Of a stretch of DNA of 64,000 bases, positions 34,682-43,030 are shown piece after piece (within the stretch, counting starts at the first letter, position 1; the number at the start of each line of letters is the position of its first letter). The notes beneath the pieces were generated by a model. That model had not been told where the DNA came from. It did no database searches and saw only the letters and a list, made by a program, of their open reading frames with translations. The position numbers and the translations under genes are program-made. Source of the stretch: Panacibacter microcysteis (GTDB lineage: Bacteria; Bacteroidota; Bacteroidia; Chitinophagales; Chitinophagaceae); contig NZ_JADWYR010000001.1 in assembly GCF_015831355.1 (NCBI RefSeq), forward strand, positions 992,001-1,056,000, written 5' to 3'.

Positions 34682-36007
34682 TTATTTTTTCATACGCAGC
34701 CGTTGTATAACGAGCTGGCCGATAAGTTTACCTTCAGCATTGCCAACATCGCACGAATACTTGTAGTGTATGCCGCCAAAAACCCTTGACTGGCCTGCTT
34801 CTTCAGCAGCTTTGCGAACGGAAGGAAATGAGCGTGGGGGTATACCAAACTCTGTTTCTGATGTATCTGTATAGGAAAGGTTGTCTCCAAACATGTCTGT
34901 CATTGTTTCCGCTGCGGCTGCAGAAATTACTGCGTGGCCACTTGTGTACTCGGGGAAAGGCGGTGTTTGTATATAGGGCCTCCACTCAGGATCGTAATAC
35001 TTGTTTATTACGGTCTCGGGGCGTATATAATTACTGCGGTACTTTTCGTCCCAGCAGCTTATAAAACCTTCGAACAGTGCAATGGATGCCCTGGTATACG
35101 CACAAACTGTTTCATCAAAATCTGCTTTCTTTTTGCTGGCGAGAATGCCAACAATATTCATCCAGTGGCCGGCAGGAGAGAATTTTTTAGTGCCGTACAT
35201 TACGTGGCCGCTTACATTTAGTTTGAAAGGATTATCGTCCCAGAAATCTGCTATGTGTCTTTGCTCATCTGTTAAACTGTCAACTGTATTTTTTACATGC
35301 ATTACCGCGCCATAGAACACGCTCGATTTATTCATTGGCTCGTATTTGGGAGGGCGAACGGGCATGAACTGCGAAGCAGAATCCATAACCAGTGTTCTGA
35401 TCTCCATCCAATGAGGTTCTACAGCCTGTGCATACATGGGTGGTGTAGGTACCCAACGGCCGTCTTCAGTTGTTACAGTAAACTTGGTGGCAGAGCGCGT
35501 TTGTGCATACTTGTCTTTTTTGCTCCAGCTTAAAATGCTGTCTGCAACCTTGTTGCCATAGGCCACGCTGGAATCAAAAATAGCTGAAGGCATTCCCGCA
35601 TCATCTGCTTTTTTCTTAAGATCACTCACATATTCGTCCATACTTCCTTCCGGAAAAGTAACGGCATTGCCCACCTTGCAAAATGCAAGTAATGCAGCAA
35701 ATTCAAAGTCGATCTTTGCTTCTTTTGAAGGTTGCGGCATTGGTGGCAGGTGTTTAATCTGCCCGCTGAGGGAAACATAATTACTGTCACCGGCTGCAAT
35801 AACCTCATAGGCCGCAATGTTGGCATAAGCATAATTGCGGGCTGCAATCATTGGCGGGAAGTTGTTTTCCAGCACAATGTCGTTTAGCTTTTTTACAGTC
35901 TTATTGTACAAAAGCGGGTCGTGCATTTCTTTGATGTAAGCGTTATCATCGCCACATGAGCATAGTAGAAGCAAAGCTGCAAGAGCAGCGAACAAAAATC
36001 CTTTCAT
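34682..36007 (-). CDS. Vanadium-dependent haloperoxidase-like (PAP2) lipoprotein B
   Basis: 441 residues with a lipoprotein signal (LLLLCSCG). Active-site motifs of the PAP2/haloperoxidase superfamily are K and RP in WDEKYRSNYIRPETV, PPFPEYTSGHAVISAAAA, and SRVFGGIHYKYSCD with the catalytic His. It is a divergent paralogue of lipoprotein A at 30586 (shorter, different N-terminal half). It is probably attached to a membrane facing the periplasm or cell surface. Halide specificity and even oxidase activity are unproven. Confidence 0.88.
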   Translation of the reverse strand: MKGFLFAALAALLLLCSCGDDNAYIKEMHDPLLYNKTVKKLNDIVLENNFPPMIAARNYAYANIAAYEVIAAGDSNYVSLSGQIKHLPPMPQPSKEAKIDFEFAALLAFCKVGNAVTFPEGSMDEYVSDLKKKADDAGMPSAIFDSSVAYGNKVADSILSWSKKDKYAQTRSATKFTVTTEDGRWVPTPPMYAQAVEPHWMEIRTLVMDSASQFMPVRPPKYEPMNKSSVFYGAVMHVKNTVDSLTDEQRHIADFWDDNPFKLNVSGHVMYGTKKFSPAGHWMNIVGILASKKKADFDETVCAYTRASIALFEGFISCWDEKYRSNYIRPETVINKYYDPEWRPYIQTPPFPEYTSGHAVISAAAAETMTDMFGDNLSYTDTSETEFGIPPRSFPSVRKAAEEAGQSRVFGGIHYKYSCDVGNAEGKLIGQLVIQRLRMKK

Positions 36008-36142
36008 TACTAAAAAAATAGAACATTACAGTTGTGGCTGCTGATTTTCCTTTATTAAACGTGCAGTATGATAGCGCTGCACTCCATTACCGGTACTATA
36101 TTAATAGTTCACAACTGTTTAAACCAACCGGATGAAATTTAT

Positions 36143-36724
36143 TTAGCAAAACACTTCCGGTGGCTGACCATTTTCAGGAATAAATGTGCGGGACAATCCG
36201 GCGTTTCTGTATAGGTTAGAAACTGCTTGTGAGGTTTGAAGACCTGCCAGGGACAGGTTTTCTGTAATATCGAAATCTGCTGTAAGCATTTTGAATGCTT
36301 CAGCTTTTTTGTTGGTATCGTTTGTCGGCAGATCATTCACTTTGCCGGCAAATTCAGTTGCCTTGTTTTGTAAGGCCGTTTTTTCGTAGTGCGGCAAACA
36401 GAGTAAGGTCATGGTATCAGCCTGCACTTTGCGCATTACATATTTATATACCTGGCCGTTCACGTTTATTTCACCATCTACCCGTTCGAAGGCAGGGGTA
36501 GCTACCTGGTATGGCATATTGATAGGTACTTTAACCTCTACAAGGTCTTTGCTATCGTAGTTCCCATGATCGAGCTGAGCGGTAAAAGCTGCATCTGTAG
36601 TAGATTCCAGCATATTGAAAAACAGCCTGTAACCAACAGTGTTGAATGCAAATATTGCAAGAAGTAGTATGGCAGCCAGCTTTTTCAAAGTGGCACAATA
36701 TACGTTTTTTTCAAAAATGCGCAT
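36143..36724 (-). CDS. Membrane-anchored protein of unknown function
   Basis: 193 residues. After a basic N-terminus, one hydrophobic segment (LAAILLLAIFAFNTVGY, about 15-31) anchors the protein; the remainder is likely periplasmic. It has a small beta-rich region (LVEVKVPINMPYQV, GEINVNGQVYKYVMRKV) followed by an Asn/Lys-rich helical part and an unusual C-terminal Cys. I do not recognise the family. It is followed by the haloperoxidase-like genes on the same strand (135-bp gap), but a functional link is unsupported. Confidence 0.7.
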   Translation of the reverse strand: MRIFEKNVYCATLKKLAAILLLAIFAFNTVGYRLFFNMLESTTDAAFTAQLDHGNYDSKDLVEVKVPINMPYQVATPAFERVDGEINVNGQVYKYVMRKVQADTMTLLCLPHYEKTALQNKATEFAGKVNDLPTNDTNKKAEAFKMLTADFDITENLSLAGLQTSQAVSNLYRNAGLSRTFIPENGQPPEVFC

Positions 36725-36770
36725 TTTTTTCCGCTGATTTTAAGCAGGTTGTAATACGAGCGGTTAACGT

Positions 36771-37133
36771 TTATTGCGCTTCCAGCTGTTCCGGCTTTTG
36801 CACCACGATCTGTGGTTTATTATTAAACAGTTCAACCTTACCGGTAACGCAAACTGTTTTGCCTTTAAATTGTTCCTCCGGCTTATAGCTGAAGAGCTTT
36901 CTTGTATTGTTCCAGATTACTACAGTTAATGGTTGATGTGGGTAGGCAGCCCCGACATTAAGAAATGTGGGTTGATTTTTTGCAGCTGATAGGAATATGC
37001 CACCAAACACTTTTGCGCAAACTGTAACGCTATCGCCGGTGTGTTGACTGATCTCTGTAATGTCAATTTTTTGTTGTGCATAGGTATGAGCACCCAGGAA
37101 CAAGCAGCATATAATAAAAAGGGCTTTAGGCAT
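36771..37133 (-). CDS. Small exported OB-fold-like protein
   Basis: 120 residues with a signal peptide (MPKALFIICCLFLGAHTYAQ). The mature part (about 100 residues) reads like a single OB-fold: SVTVCAKVFGGIFLS, FLNVGAAYPHQPLTVVI, and GKTVCVTGKVELFNNKPQIVV. This last pattern is typical of periplasmic OB-fold proteins in Bacteroidetes. Function unknown; it is 46 bp upstream of the membrane-anchored gene and may be co-transcribed. Confidence 0.75.
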   Translation of the reverse strand: MPKALFIICCLFLGAHTYAQQKIDITEISQHTGDSVTVCAKVFGGIFLSAAKNQPTFLNVGAAYPHQPLTVVIWNNTRKLFSYKPEEQFKGKTVCVTGKVELFNNKPQIVVQKPEQLEAQ

Positions 37134-37296
37134 AAGAAAAGGGTTTTGAAGAAAGGTAATAATTCTCCGTTGAAAATAAAACCAGCAGTGGTAAGTATTA
37201 AAGTTTTTTTTATAAGTATTTTCTAAGGTTTAATCATACTTACAAAAAAATAATTGCGTTAGATAACTATTATCCAATCAGAAAAACCAAAATGCT

Positions 37297-37530
37297 ATGA
37301 ACTACTTTTTTAAACCCGGCGATGCCGTTAAGCTTAAACTGAGCAACCTTACCATGATGATCAAAGGCATGGCTTCTCTTCCTTCTGAACATGCAGAAAT
37401 AGCGCAAAAAGAAAGATACGAATGTGTATGGTTTGATAACAGGCGCCTGCAAAAAGCCATTTTCTCAAAAGAATTCCTGGAACTGCTTGCACCCCATTAT
37501 GATGTATTGCATTTTGCGAATTACGAATAA
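37297..37530 (+). CDS. Small YodC/DUF2158-like protein
   Basis: 77 residues, soluble. The start FKPGDAVKLKLSNLTMMIKG and the later YECVWFDNRRLQKAIFSKEFLELL match the layout of the small YodC (DUF2158) family, in which a GDxVxLKS-type strand is followed by CxWF. Function of the family is unknown. It stands alone between two minus-strand genes and is ended by a strong palindromic terminator. Confidence 0.7.
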   Translation: MNYFFKPGDAVKLKLSNLTMMIKGMASLPSEHAEIAQKERYECVWFDNRRLQKAIFSKEFLELLAPHYDVLHFANYE

Positions 37531-37554
37531 TAATAACTGTTTGAATATTGAATA

Positions 37555-37586
37555 AACAACGGGTAGCAAATTTGCTACCCGTTGTT
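37555..37586 (+). terminator. Perfect 32-nt palindromic terminator
   Basis: AACAACGGGTAGCAAA and its exact complement TTTGCTACCCGTTGTT form a 16-bp perfect inverted repeat, followed by TT. It can serve the plus-strand small gene and possibly the opposing epimerase gene. Confidence 0.8.
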
Positions 37587-37666
37587 TTACCAGCTATGTT
37601 GTTCTATAATCATTGCTGCATCAAAAGCCCGCCGTAACCTATAATACTCCAGTTGGTTGCAGGCTG

Positions 37667-38614
37667 TTAAATTACGTACACGTCTCCGGCACCACCAATA
37701 TTAAATGAGAACTGCTCCTTAAAAGCACGCAGCTCATTTTCCAGGCTGCTTTCCGTAAGCTGAATGTATGGAAGCAGGTTTGAATTACGCTCTACCTGCA
37801 GATCATGCCCGGCATAATTCTGATTAATGAAAAACGATTCCAGGTCAGGGTAAATCGTTTGCAATGCTTCACTTATGTCCAGTATACTCAGCGTCTTATC
37901 GGTAAGGTTGTACAGGCCGCTTGGTATAGATACCTCCAGCAACTGTGCCAGTACGCTTGTCACCTTATCAATATGAATAAAAGACCGGTGTTGATTGCCG
38001 GTACCATTAATGGTTATTCTCCCGCTATAATGCGCATCAAACATAATACGGTTAATAGCAGCATCGAACCGCATCGATTTACTGTAGCCATACACGTTGC
38101 CAAGACGAATGATATGTGTATTCATCTTGTTATACAGGCGTTGTACGTGCTGCTCTGCCCGGTGCTTGGAAATAGAATAAAAACTGTCTGGCCTTGGTTC
38201 GGTAAGTTCTGTTGCAGGTGCGGTAGTACTGCCGTATACAGCCGTAGAGCTTACAAAAACAAATTGTTTTACCGGAAACTCTTCCAGCGCGTAAATAAGT
38301 TCTGCGGTGCCCCAATGGTTAACCTGCTCAAATATATGCCCGTCAAGATTTGCAAAAGGTGTGGTTACTTTAGCAGCAAGATGGTATACCACATCAATGT
38401 CTTTCAGTACCTTTCTTATGTTGCGGCTGTCCAGCAATTCGCCGTTTACAAACTTAACTTTTTCACTGTTAACGGGCTTACCGAGGAACAGGTTAAAGTT
38501 GCCACGGCTAAGATTATCATAAACTGTAATACTCTCTATAGCGTTGTTCTTTGCAAGTGCGTATACGAGTTCTGTGCCTATATAACCGGCACCACCAGTA
38601 ATTAAGATGCGCAT
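37667..38614 (-). CDS. NAD-dependent epimerase/dehydratase (extended SDR)
   Basis: 315 residues. The NAD-binding motif is ILITGGAGYIGTELV at the N-terminus, followed by VYHLAAKVTTPFAN, the SSTAVYG strand and the catalytic YSISKHRAEQ (YxxxK). RLGNVYG and GTGNQHRSFIHIDKV complete the extended-SDR pattern. It acts on a nucleotide sugar, probably for cell-surface polysaccharide. The gene begins 5 bp after cysH on the same strand, so both are likely in one transcript, though no metabolic link is obvious. Confidence 0.9.
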   Translation of the reverse strand: MRILITGGAGYIGTELVYALAKNNAIESITVYDNLSRGNFNLFLGKPVNSEKVKFVNGELLDSRNIRKVLKDIDVVYHLAAKVTTPFANLDGHIFEQVNHWGTAELIYALEEFPVKQFVFVSSTAVYGSTTAPATELTEPRPDSFYSISKHRAEQHVQRLYNKMNTHIIRLGNVYGYSKSMRFDAAINRIMFDAHYSGRITINGTGNQHRSFIHIDKVTSVLAQLLEVSIPSGLYNLTDKTLSILDISEALQTIYPDLESFFINQNYAGHDLQVERNSNLLPYIQLTESSLENELRAFKEQFSFNIGGAGDVYVI

Positions 38615-38619
38615 GAAAA

Positions 38620-39279
38620 TTATTTTGTAACAAGTTCAGTATTCAATCCACATTCGGTTTTTTTGAGGCCAAACCAGCGGCCGCCGCGGCCATCTGCTGC
38701 ATCAAGGTCAAATTTGCGTGTACAGGGTTCGCACCCTATACTGAAATAGCCTTTTTCTTCCAGCGGGTTACGTGGAATATTGTATTCATTGATGTATTGG
38801 TAGATCATTTTACCATTCCAGTCGAGCATGGGGTGAAAGCGCGTAACACCAAATTTGGCCTTTTGCTCCACCGCAAAACTTTTACGCGTATCGCTCTGGT
38901 CTGCCCGCACACCATTTATCCATATGTCATGCTCGGCGAGTATGGGTTCCAGCGGGGCAACTTTGTTCAGGTAGCAACAATAGTCGGGGTCACTTGCAAA
39001 AAGGAGTTTGCCACTCACATCACGCTGGTTGATCTTTGCTGTTGTTGAAAAAACATTTTTCAGGTTTAGCCCAAACTGTTCTGTAATCTGGTCCCTGTAC
39101 TGCAATGTTTCCGGAAAGTGGTAGCCGGTATGAATAAAATAGACCGGTATGCTTTTATCGATGCGGCTGATCATGTGCAGCAGCACCATACTGTGTGTTT
39201 GAAACGAAGACGTGGTAAAAATTTTCAGCCCTTGTTCCTTGTAACTTTCCAGCCGCTCTTTGATCTCTTCAAATTTCAT
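38620..39279 (-). CDS. cysH: Phosphoadenylyl/adenylyl-sulfate reductase
   Basis: About 219 residues, starting at the ATG at 39279 (MKFEEIKERL); the longer frame adds eight unlikely residues. PAPS-reductase fold: SSFQTHSMVLLHM, YFIHTGYHFPET, and ADQSDTRK. Two cysteine pairs (DYCCYLNKV and GCEPCTRKF) indicate the [4Fe-4S] cluster of APS-type reductases. The catalytic cysteine is in KTECGLNTE near the C-terminus. It reduces activated sulfate to sulfite in assimilation. A perfect -7 box lies 8 nt before the start. Confidence 0.92.
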   Translation of the reverse strand: MKFEEIKERLESYKEQGLKIFTTSSFQTHSMVLLHMISRIDKSIPVYFIHTGYHFPETLQYRDQITEQFGLNLKNVFSTTAKINQRDVSGKLLFASDPDYCCYLNKVAPLEPILAEHDIWINGVRADQSDTRKSFAVEQKAKFGVTRFHPMLDWNGKMIYQYINEYNIPRNPLEEKGYFSIGCEPCTRKFDLDAADGRGGRWFGLKKTECGLNTELVTK

Positions 39280-39286
39280 AAGAAGG

Positions 39287-39294
39287 CAAAGATA
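39287..39294 (-). promoter_or_regulatory. Candidate -7 box of cysH
   Basis: The minus strand reads TATCTTTG, an exact TAnnTTTG match, only 7 nt from the cysH ATG, so the transcript may be almost leaderless. A TTTTGG lies upstream at a longer spacing than usual. Confidence 0.5.
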
Positions 39295-39360
39295 AGGTGG
39301 CAACAGTTAATAGTCTACCAAAATTGTGGGGAATTGATTTTATTTCCTTTTACGAAAATT

Positions 39361-39418
39361 TTTTGGGCCTGGCTGTTGAATATGCATTTGGCTGCTGTTG
39401 CGTCGCACTCTTGTACTG
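39361..39418 (-). repeat. Dispersed intergenic repeat, copy 12 (core variant B)
   Basis: Exact variant-B core at 39397-39414; box GGGCCTGGC at 39365-39373, followed on the minus strand by an A-rich tract. It points toward cysH. Confidence 0.8.
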
Positions 39419-39450
39419 TATTGCATCAAGCGGCTGCTCCGGGTTGTAGA

Positions 39451-39527
39451 CGTGAATGGTGAATGGTGAATGGTGAATGGTGAATGGTGAATGGTGAATG
39501 GTGAATCGTGAGACGTGAGACGAGAGA
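39451..39527 (+). repeat. Heptanucleotide array 1
   Basis: Eleven 7-nt units: CGTGAAT, seven GGTGAAT, two CGTGAGA and CGAGAGA. Confidence 0.9.
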
Positions 39528-39530
39528 TGT

Positions 39531-39744
39531 CAAAGAAAAATTTCAATTAAGGTAACTGCTATTCATCATCGTGCTGATACAACTACCATTGCTGAAGCCA
39601 CAGTGGTACAAAAGCCTAATCAATGCGAACGCAAGAAAAGGGCTGTATATCTTTTCTTGCTTGACTTTTTGGTTCTTTTGTGTCAAGACAAAAGAACAGG
39701 AAACAACTATGATTAAATGAACCTATCTGCAACTGCAGCGTAAT
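39531..39744 (+). repeat. 214-bp block, copy 1
   Basis: Contains a perfect 10-bp hairpin (GTTCTTTTGT with ACAAAAGAAC) near its 3' part. No long open frame. Confidence 0.85.
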
Positions 39745-39786
39745 CGTGAATGGTGAATGGTGAATCGTGAGACGTGAGACGAGAGA
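39745..39786 (+). repeat. Heptanucleotide array 2
   Basis: Six units of 7 nt with the same unit order as array 1 but fewer GGTGAAT units, as expected of slippage. Confidence 0.85.
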
Positions 39787-39789
39787 TGT

Positions 39790-40003
39790 CAAAGAACAAT
39801 TTCAATTAAGGTAACTGCTATTCATCATCGTGCTGATGCAACTACCATTGCTGAAGCCACAGTAGTACAAAAGCCTAATCAATGCGAACGCAAGAAAAGG
39901 GCTGTATATCTTTTCTTGCTTGACTTTTTGGTTCTTTTGTGTCAAGACAAAAGAACAGGAAACAACTATTATTAAATGAACCTATCTGCAACTGCAGCGT
40001 AAT
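39790..40003 (+). repeat. 214-bp block, copy 2
   Basis: Nearly identical to the block at 39531-39744 and of the same length. Confidence 0.85.
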
Positions 40004-40066
40004 CGTGAATGGTGAATCGTGAATGGTGAATCGTGAATGGTGAATGGTGAATCGTGAGACGAGAGA
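40004..40066 (+). repeat. Heptanucleotide array 3
   Basis: Nine units mixing CGTGAAT and GGTGAAT, ending CGTGAGA and CGAGAGA. Confidence 0.85.
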
Positions 40067-40069
40067 TGT

Positions 40070-40241
40070 CAGAGAAAAATTTCAATTAAGGTAACTGCTA
40101 TTCATCATCGTGCTGATGCAACTACTATTGCTGAAGCCACAGTGGTACAAAAGCCTAATCAATGCGAACGCAAGAAAAGGGCTGTATATCTTTTCTTGAT
40201 TGAACTTTATTGTTCTTTGTCTTTCAAAAGAAAAAGAACAG
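40070..40241 (+). repeat. 214-bp block, copy 3 (partial, diverged end)
   Basis: Matches the other blocks to about 40198. Its end is different in sequence but keeps a GTTCTTT...AAAGAAC hairpin. Confidence 0.75.
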
Positions 40242-40359
40242 TAAAACAACTTCGCAGAAACCAATCACTGCATGAAATAAACGATGTTTGTAGCGCACAC
40301 AAAAACTATTTATTGAAACACAGCAAAACCGCACTCTTGCTGACTGAAGAACCAGCCGT

Positions 40360-40405
40360 ACAAGTGAGTGACACAACAGGTGCTGATAGTAGCAATGCTG
40401 CCGGC
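40360..40405 (+). repeat. Dispersed intergenic repeat, copy 13 (core variant A)
   Basis: Exact variant-A core at 40360-40377 with the 5' flank CTGAAGAACCAGCCGT identical to copy 5; 3' box GCCGGC at 40400-40405. Confidence 0.8.
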
Positions 40406-40450
40406 GTCATCATTAGCAGCCTACGCATAACGACAGGTATAAAAACAAAA

Positions 40451-40472
40451 AACCCGCAAAAAATTGCGGGCT
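40451..40472 (-). terminator. Terminator of the Gfo/Idh gene at 40491
   Basis: On the minus strand CCCGCAA and TTGCGGG (7-bp stem, 4-nt loop) are followed by six T residues. Confidence 0.8.
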
Positions 40473-40490
40473 TTATTACGAACTAACACA

Positions 40491-41828
40491 TTATACGTAT
40501 TTGGTAACACCGGGCGTGGCAATGGCGTAAAAACCGTCAGGGCCTGGTACTGCCTTAGGCAGCGAATCCCATGTATAGGTATCGGGATGCAGGTTCATGT
40601 TTACGTTCATTGCTTTATCCCACTCTACCACCTGGCCACTGTAGGTTGCCATTCTGCCCAGTATGGCAGTCATGGTGCTTTTGGCACCGTTTTCAGCATC
40701 TGCAAATTTATACTCGCCTTTGGCAATGGCAGCAAAAAGCTCATCGTGCTCAGACTGGTATGGATTGTTTTCCTTTTCCATATCGTACTGGTAAATGGCC
40801 TTGCCCTTATGATCGAGTATGGTGCCGGCGCCGCACTTGATGCTGCCTTTGGTACCTACCAGGTATTCATCTACCTTACTCATGGTACCCGGAATATGCC
40901 GGCACTGGCTGTTGAGCACAGAGCCATCGGCATACGTATATTCCACATAATGGTGGTCGAAGATTTCGCCATATTCTTTACCTTTTCTTACCTGTCTGCC
41001 ACCCATGCCCTGGGCTTTTACAGGATAGCCACCTTTGAACCAGTTGATCACATCGATGTTGTGTATATGCTGCTCGCAGATATGGTCTCCGCAAAGCCAT
41101 ACAAAGTAGTACCAGTTGCGCATCTGGTATTCCATTTCGGTTTGGTTGGGCTGGCGTTGCTTCACCCATACGCCGTCGTTGTTCCACCATGCCTGCGCGG
41201 AGGTTATATCGCCGATCATGTCTTTGCGGCTAAACATTTCCCTGTATGAGTTTTGATAATGGCGCTGCAGGCCAACTACCACATTCAGTTTCTTTTGTTT
41301 GGCAATGGCAGCATTTTCCAGCACTTTGCGTATGCCTTCCGGCGTGGTAGCTACCGGTTTTTCCATGAAGATGTGTTTGTTTTGTTTCACCGCTTCTTCA
41401 AAATGTATGGGGCGAAAACCCGGAGGTGTGGTAAGTATTACCACATCTGCCAGTGGAATAGCTTTCTGGTAAGCATCAAAGCCTGTAAACTTTCTTTCTT
41501 CAGGCACATCGATCTTGTTTTTGATATTGCCTGCGGTACCCGTCATATCTGAAAGATCGTCTGCTGTAAGTGTTTTGTAACAATCATCGAGCCTGTCGCG
41601 AAAAGCATCTGCCATAGCCACCAGCTTTACATTTTGCTTGCTAAGCATAGCCTGCATGGCCGCACCTGTGCCGCGACCGCCACAGCCTATGAGTGCCACT
41701 TTAATAACATCTGCAGAGCCGGAAAAGAAATTGGCTCTTGACAGTATCGGCGCAGTAATTAACCCGCCTGCAATAAGCGACGTTTGTTTTACAAAGTTGC
41801 GCCTGCTGGCGCTGTTTCTTTTGCTCAT
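40491..41828 (-). CDS. Tat-exported Gfo/Idh/MocA family oxidoreductase
   Basis: 445 residues from the ATG at 41828, which begins the twin-arginine leader MSKRNSASRRNFVKQTS; the longer open frame upstream is not protein-like. The Rossmann fold starts VALIGCGGRGTGAAMQ and the EKP motif is IFMEKPVATTPEG. The second half has NWYYFVWLCGDHICEQHIHNIDVINW, typical of the glycosidase-like exported Gfo/Idh group of Bacteroidetes. Some members of this group are NAD-dependent glycosidases or use tightly bound cofactor. It lies 125 bp after the SUMF1 gene. Substrate unknown. Confidence 0.9.
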   Translation of the reverse strand: MSKRNSASRRNFVKQTSLIAGGLITAPILSRANFFSGSADVIKVALIGCGGRGTGAAMQAMLSKQNVKLVAMADAFRDRLDDCYKTLTADDLSDMTGTAGNIKNKIDVPEERKFTGFDAYQKAIPLADVVILTTPPGFRPIHFEEAVKQNKHIFMEKPVATTPEGIRKVLENAAIAKQKKLNVVVGLQRHYQNSYREMFSRKDMIGDITSAQAWWNNDGVWVKQRQPNQTEMEYQMRNWYYFVWLCGDHICEQHIHNIDVINWFKGGYPVKAQGMGGRQVRKGKEYGEIFDHHYVEYTYADGSVLNSQCRHIPGTMSKVDEYLVGTKGSIKCGAGTILDHKGKAIYQYDMEKENNPYQSEHDELFAAIAKGEYKFADAENGAKSTMTAILGRMATYSGQVVEWDKAMNVNMNLHPDTYTWDSLPKAVPGPDGFYAIATPGVTKYV

Positions 41829-41953
41829 ATCGTTAGAATTTGTACCCTTTGCTAGATGGCTCGGGGCATGTTGAGAATGGTTGTTTATGATGATAGATAA
41901 GTTTGCCATACTACTCACACGAATACGGTCTTTTAACGTGGTTAAGCATCTGA

Positions 41954-42895
41954 TCAATACTGTTTGTAAAATGCCTCTGCCTCTTCGGGGGTTGGCTGTT
42001 TTACCGGGCGCACAATTCTGAAACCGACTGATTTTGCATCTGTAAGCCACCATTTACTTTTTGGCACCTGCGGGTCTTTCCTGTTCCAGCTTACGTCAGA
42101 CTTGTTCCTCGATGCGCAGCGGATCATTGACAAAGGGTCGTTATACCCGCCGCCCCTTACCGTTTTAGGGTAGGTTGTTGCCGGAGGTATTACGGGATCA
42201 TTCGGTTTTGCCGAAACAGTAGCGTAATAATTTTCATCATACTGATCGAGTACCCACTCACTTACATTGCCCAGCATATCGTACAAGCCCCACGCATTGG
42301 GCTTTTTCTGCATAACCGGCTGATACTTGTATGGGCTGTTACCATCGTACCAGGCATATTCATCTATCCTGGTGCTGTCATCTCCCCAATAGAATTCGGT
42401 GCTGGTACCAGCCCTGCAGGCATATTCCCACTCGGCTTCTGTTGGCAACCTGTAAAACTGGCCTGTTTGTTTATACAACCATCTGCAGTACATCATGGCT
42501 GTTTTCTGCTGCATACTGTTTACGGGGAACCCGCCTGCTTTTCCCATACCCCAGCTAAGATCTATGTATTGTGGCGTTGGTCTTGTTACGGCATCAACCA
42601 TATTATTTACACTGGTATTTGCGTCATTGAAAAACAGGAGGAATTCATCATAAGTCACTTCATGTTCGCCCATCCAGAACGCACCAATGGTTATTTTTTG
42701 CTGCGGACCTTCGTTTGGCTGGTGGTGTCTTTCCTTTTCGCTGCTGCCCATCAGGAATGTGCCTGCCGGTATGGGGAGCATTTTGAATGTAACAGCAGAA
42801 TTTGGAATGGTGGTCGTGTAGGCTTTAAAATCATCCTGTGCATACGATTGCACAAAAAGAGGTAATGAACATAAAAACAACGCAATACGTTTCAT
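41954..42895 (-). CDS. Exported SUMF1 / formylglycine-generating-enzyme-like protein
   Basis: 313 residues starting MKRIALFLCSLPLFVQSYAQ, a signal peptide; an upstream frame adds five residues. The FGE-sulfatase fold is clear: PIPAGTFLMGSS, GEHEVTYDEFLLF, YRLPTEAEWEYACRAG, YDMLGNVSEWVLDQY and RGGGYNDPLSMIRCASRNK. In true formylglycine-generating enzymes two active-site cysteines sit near the end; here only one (IRCASR) is in that region, so catalysis is doubtful and a binding or structural role is more likely. No sulfatase is encoded nearby. Confidence 0.88.
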   Translation of the reverse strand: MKRIALFLCSLPLFVQSYAQDDFKAYTTTIPNSAVTFKMLPIPAGTFLMGSSEKERHHQPNEGPQQKITIGAFWMGEHEVTYDEFLLFFNDANTSVNNMVDAVTRPTPQYIDLSWGMGKAGGFPVNSMQQKTAMMYCRWLYKQTGQFYRLPTEAEWEYACRAGTSTEFYWGDDSTRIDEYAWYDGNSPYKYQPVMQKKPNAWGLYDMLGNVSEWVLDQYDENYYATVSAKPNDPVIPPATTYPKTVRGGGYNDPLSMIRCASRNKSDVSWNRKDPQVPKSKWWLTDAKSVGFRIVRPVKQPTPEEAEAFYKQY

Positions 42896-43030
42896 GTACC
42901 GAACATACAAAGAAATTGTTTTAAAAATTCAGCAGGGTTTTAAAAAGATACGATCTGCTAATATTCTACCATCCCTGCATTTCTGCCGGATTGTTGTATA
43001 ACTCTCGTTATTTTGCCGCAATATTTTTCA

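Larger units (their letters stand above)
39451..40377 (+). repeat. Composite repeat A: heptads + 214-bp block (three rounds) + core
   Basis: Three rounds of heptad array plus block, with periods of 259 and 280 bp, then a unique ACAAAAACTATTT segment and core copy 13. The first two blocks differ at only a few positions; the third diverges after about 130 bp. A diverged inverted version lies at 14875-15286. Confidence 0.85.
39280..40490. other. 1.2-kb intergenic repeat region
   Basis: No credible gene. From left to right it holds the cysH promoter, repeat copy 12 (minus), a heptanucleotide array with a 214-bp block repeated almost three times (39451-40241), repeat copy 13 (plus) and a terminator. 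The short open frames here lie inside repeated sequence. Confidence 0.75.

Noticed and set aside
39451-40241. CRISPR-like appearance of regularly spaced repeats
   Set aside because: Units are 7-nt tandem repeats and a 214-bp block that is itself repeated; there are no unique spacers of constant length and no cas genes.
40142-40486. 114-residue open frame across the third block and repeat copy 13
   Set aside because: It lies in repeated non-coding sequence, crosses the core repeat and runs into the terminator; the composition is not protein-like.
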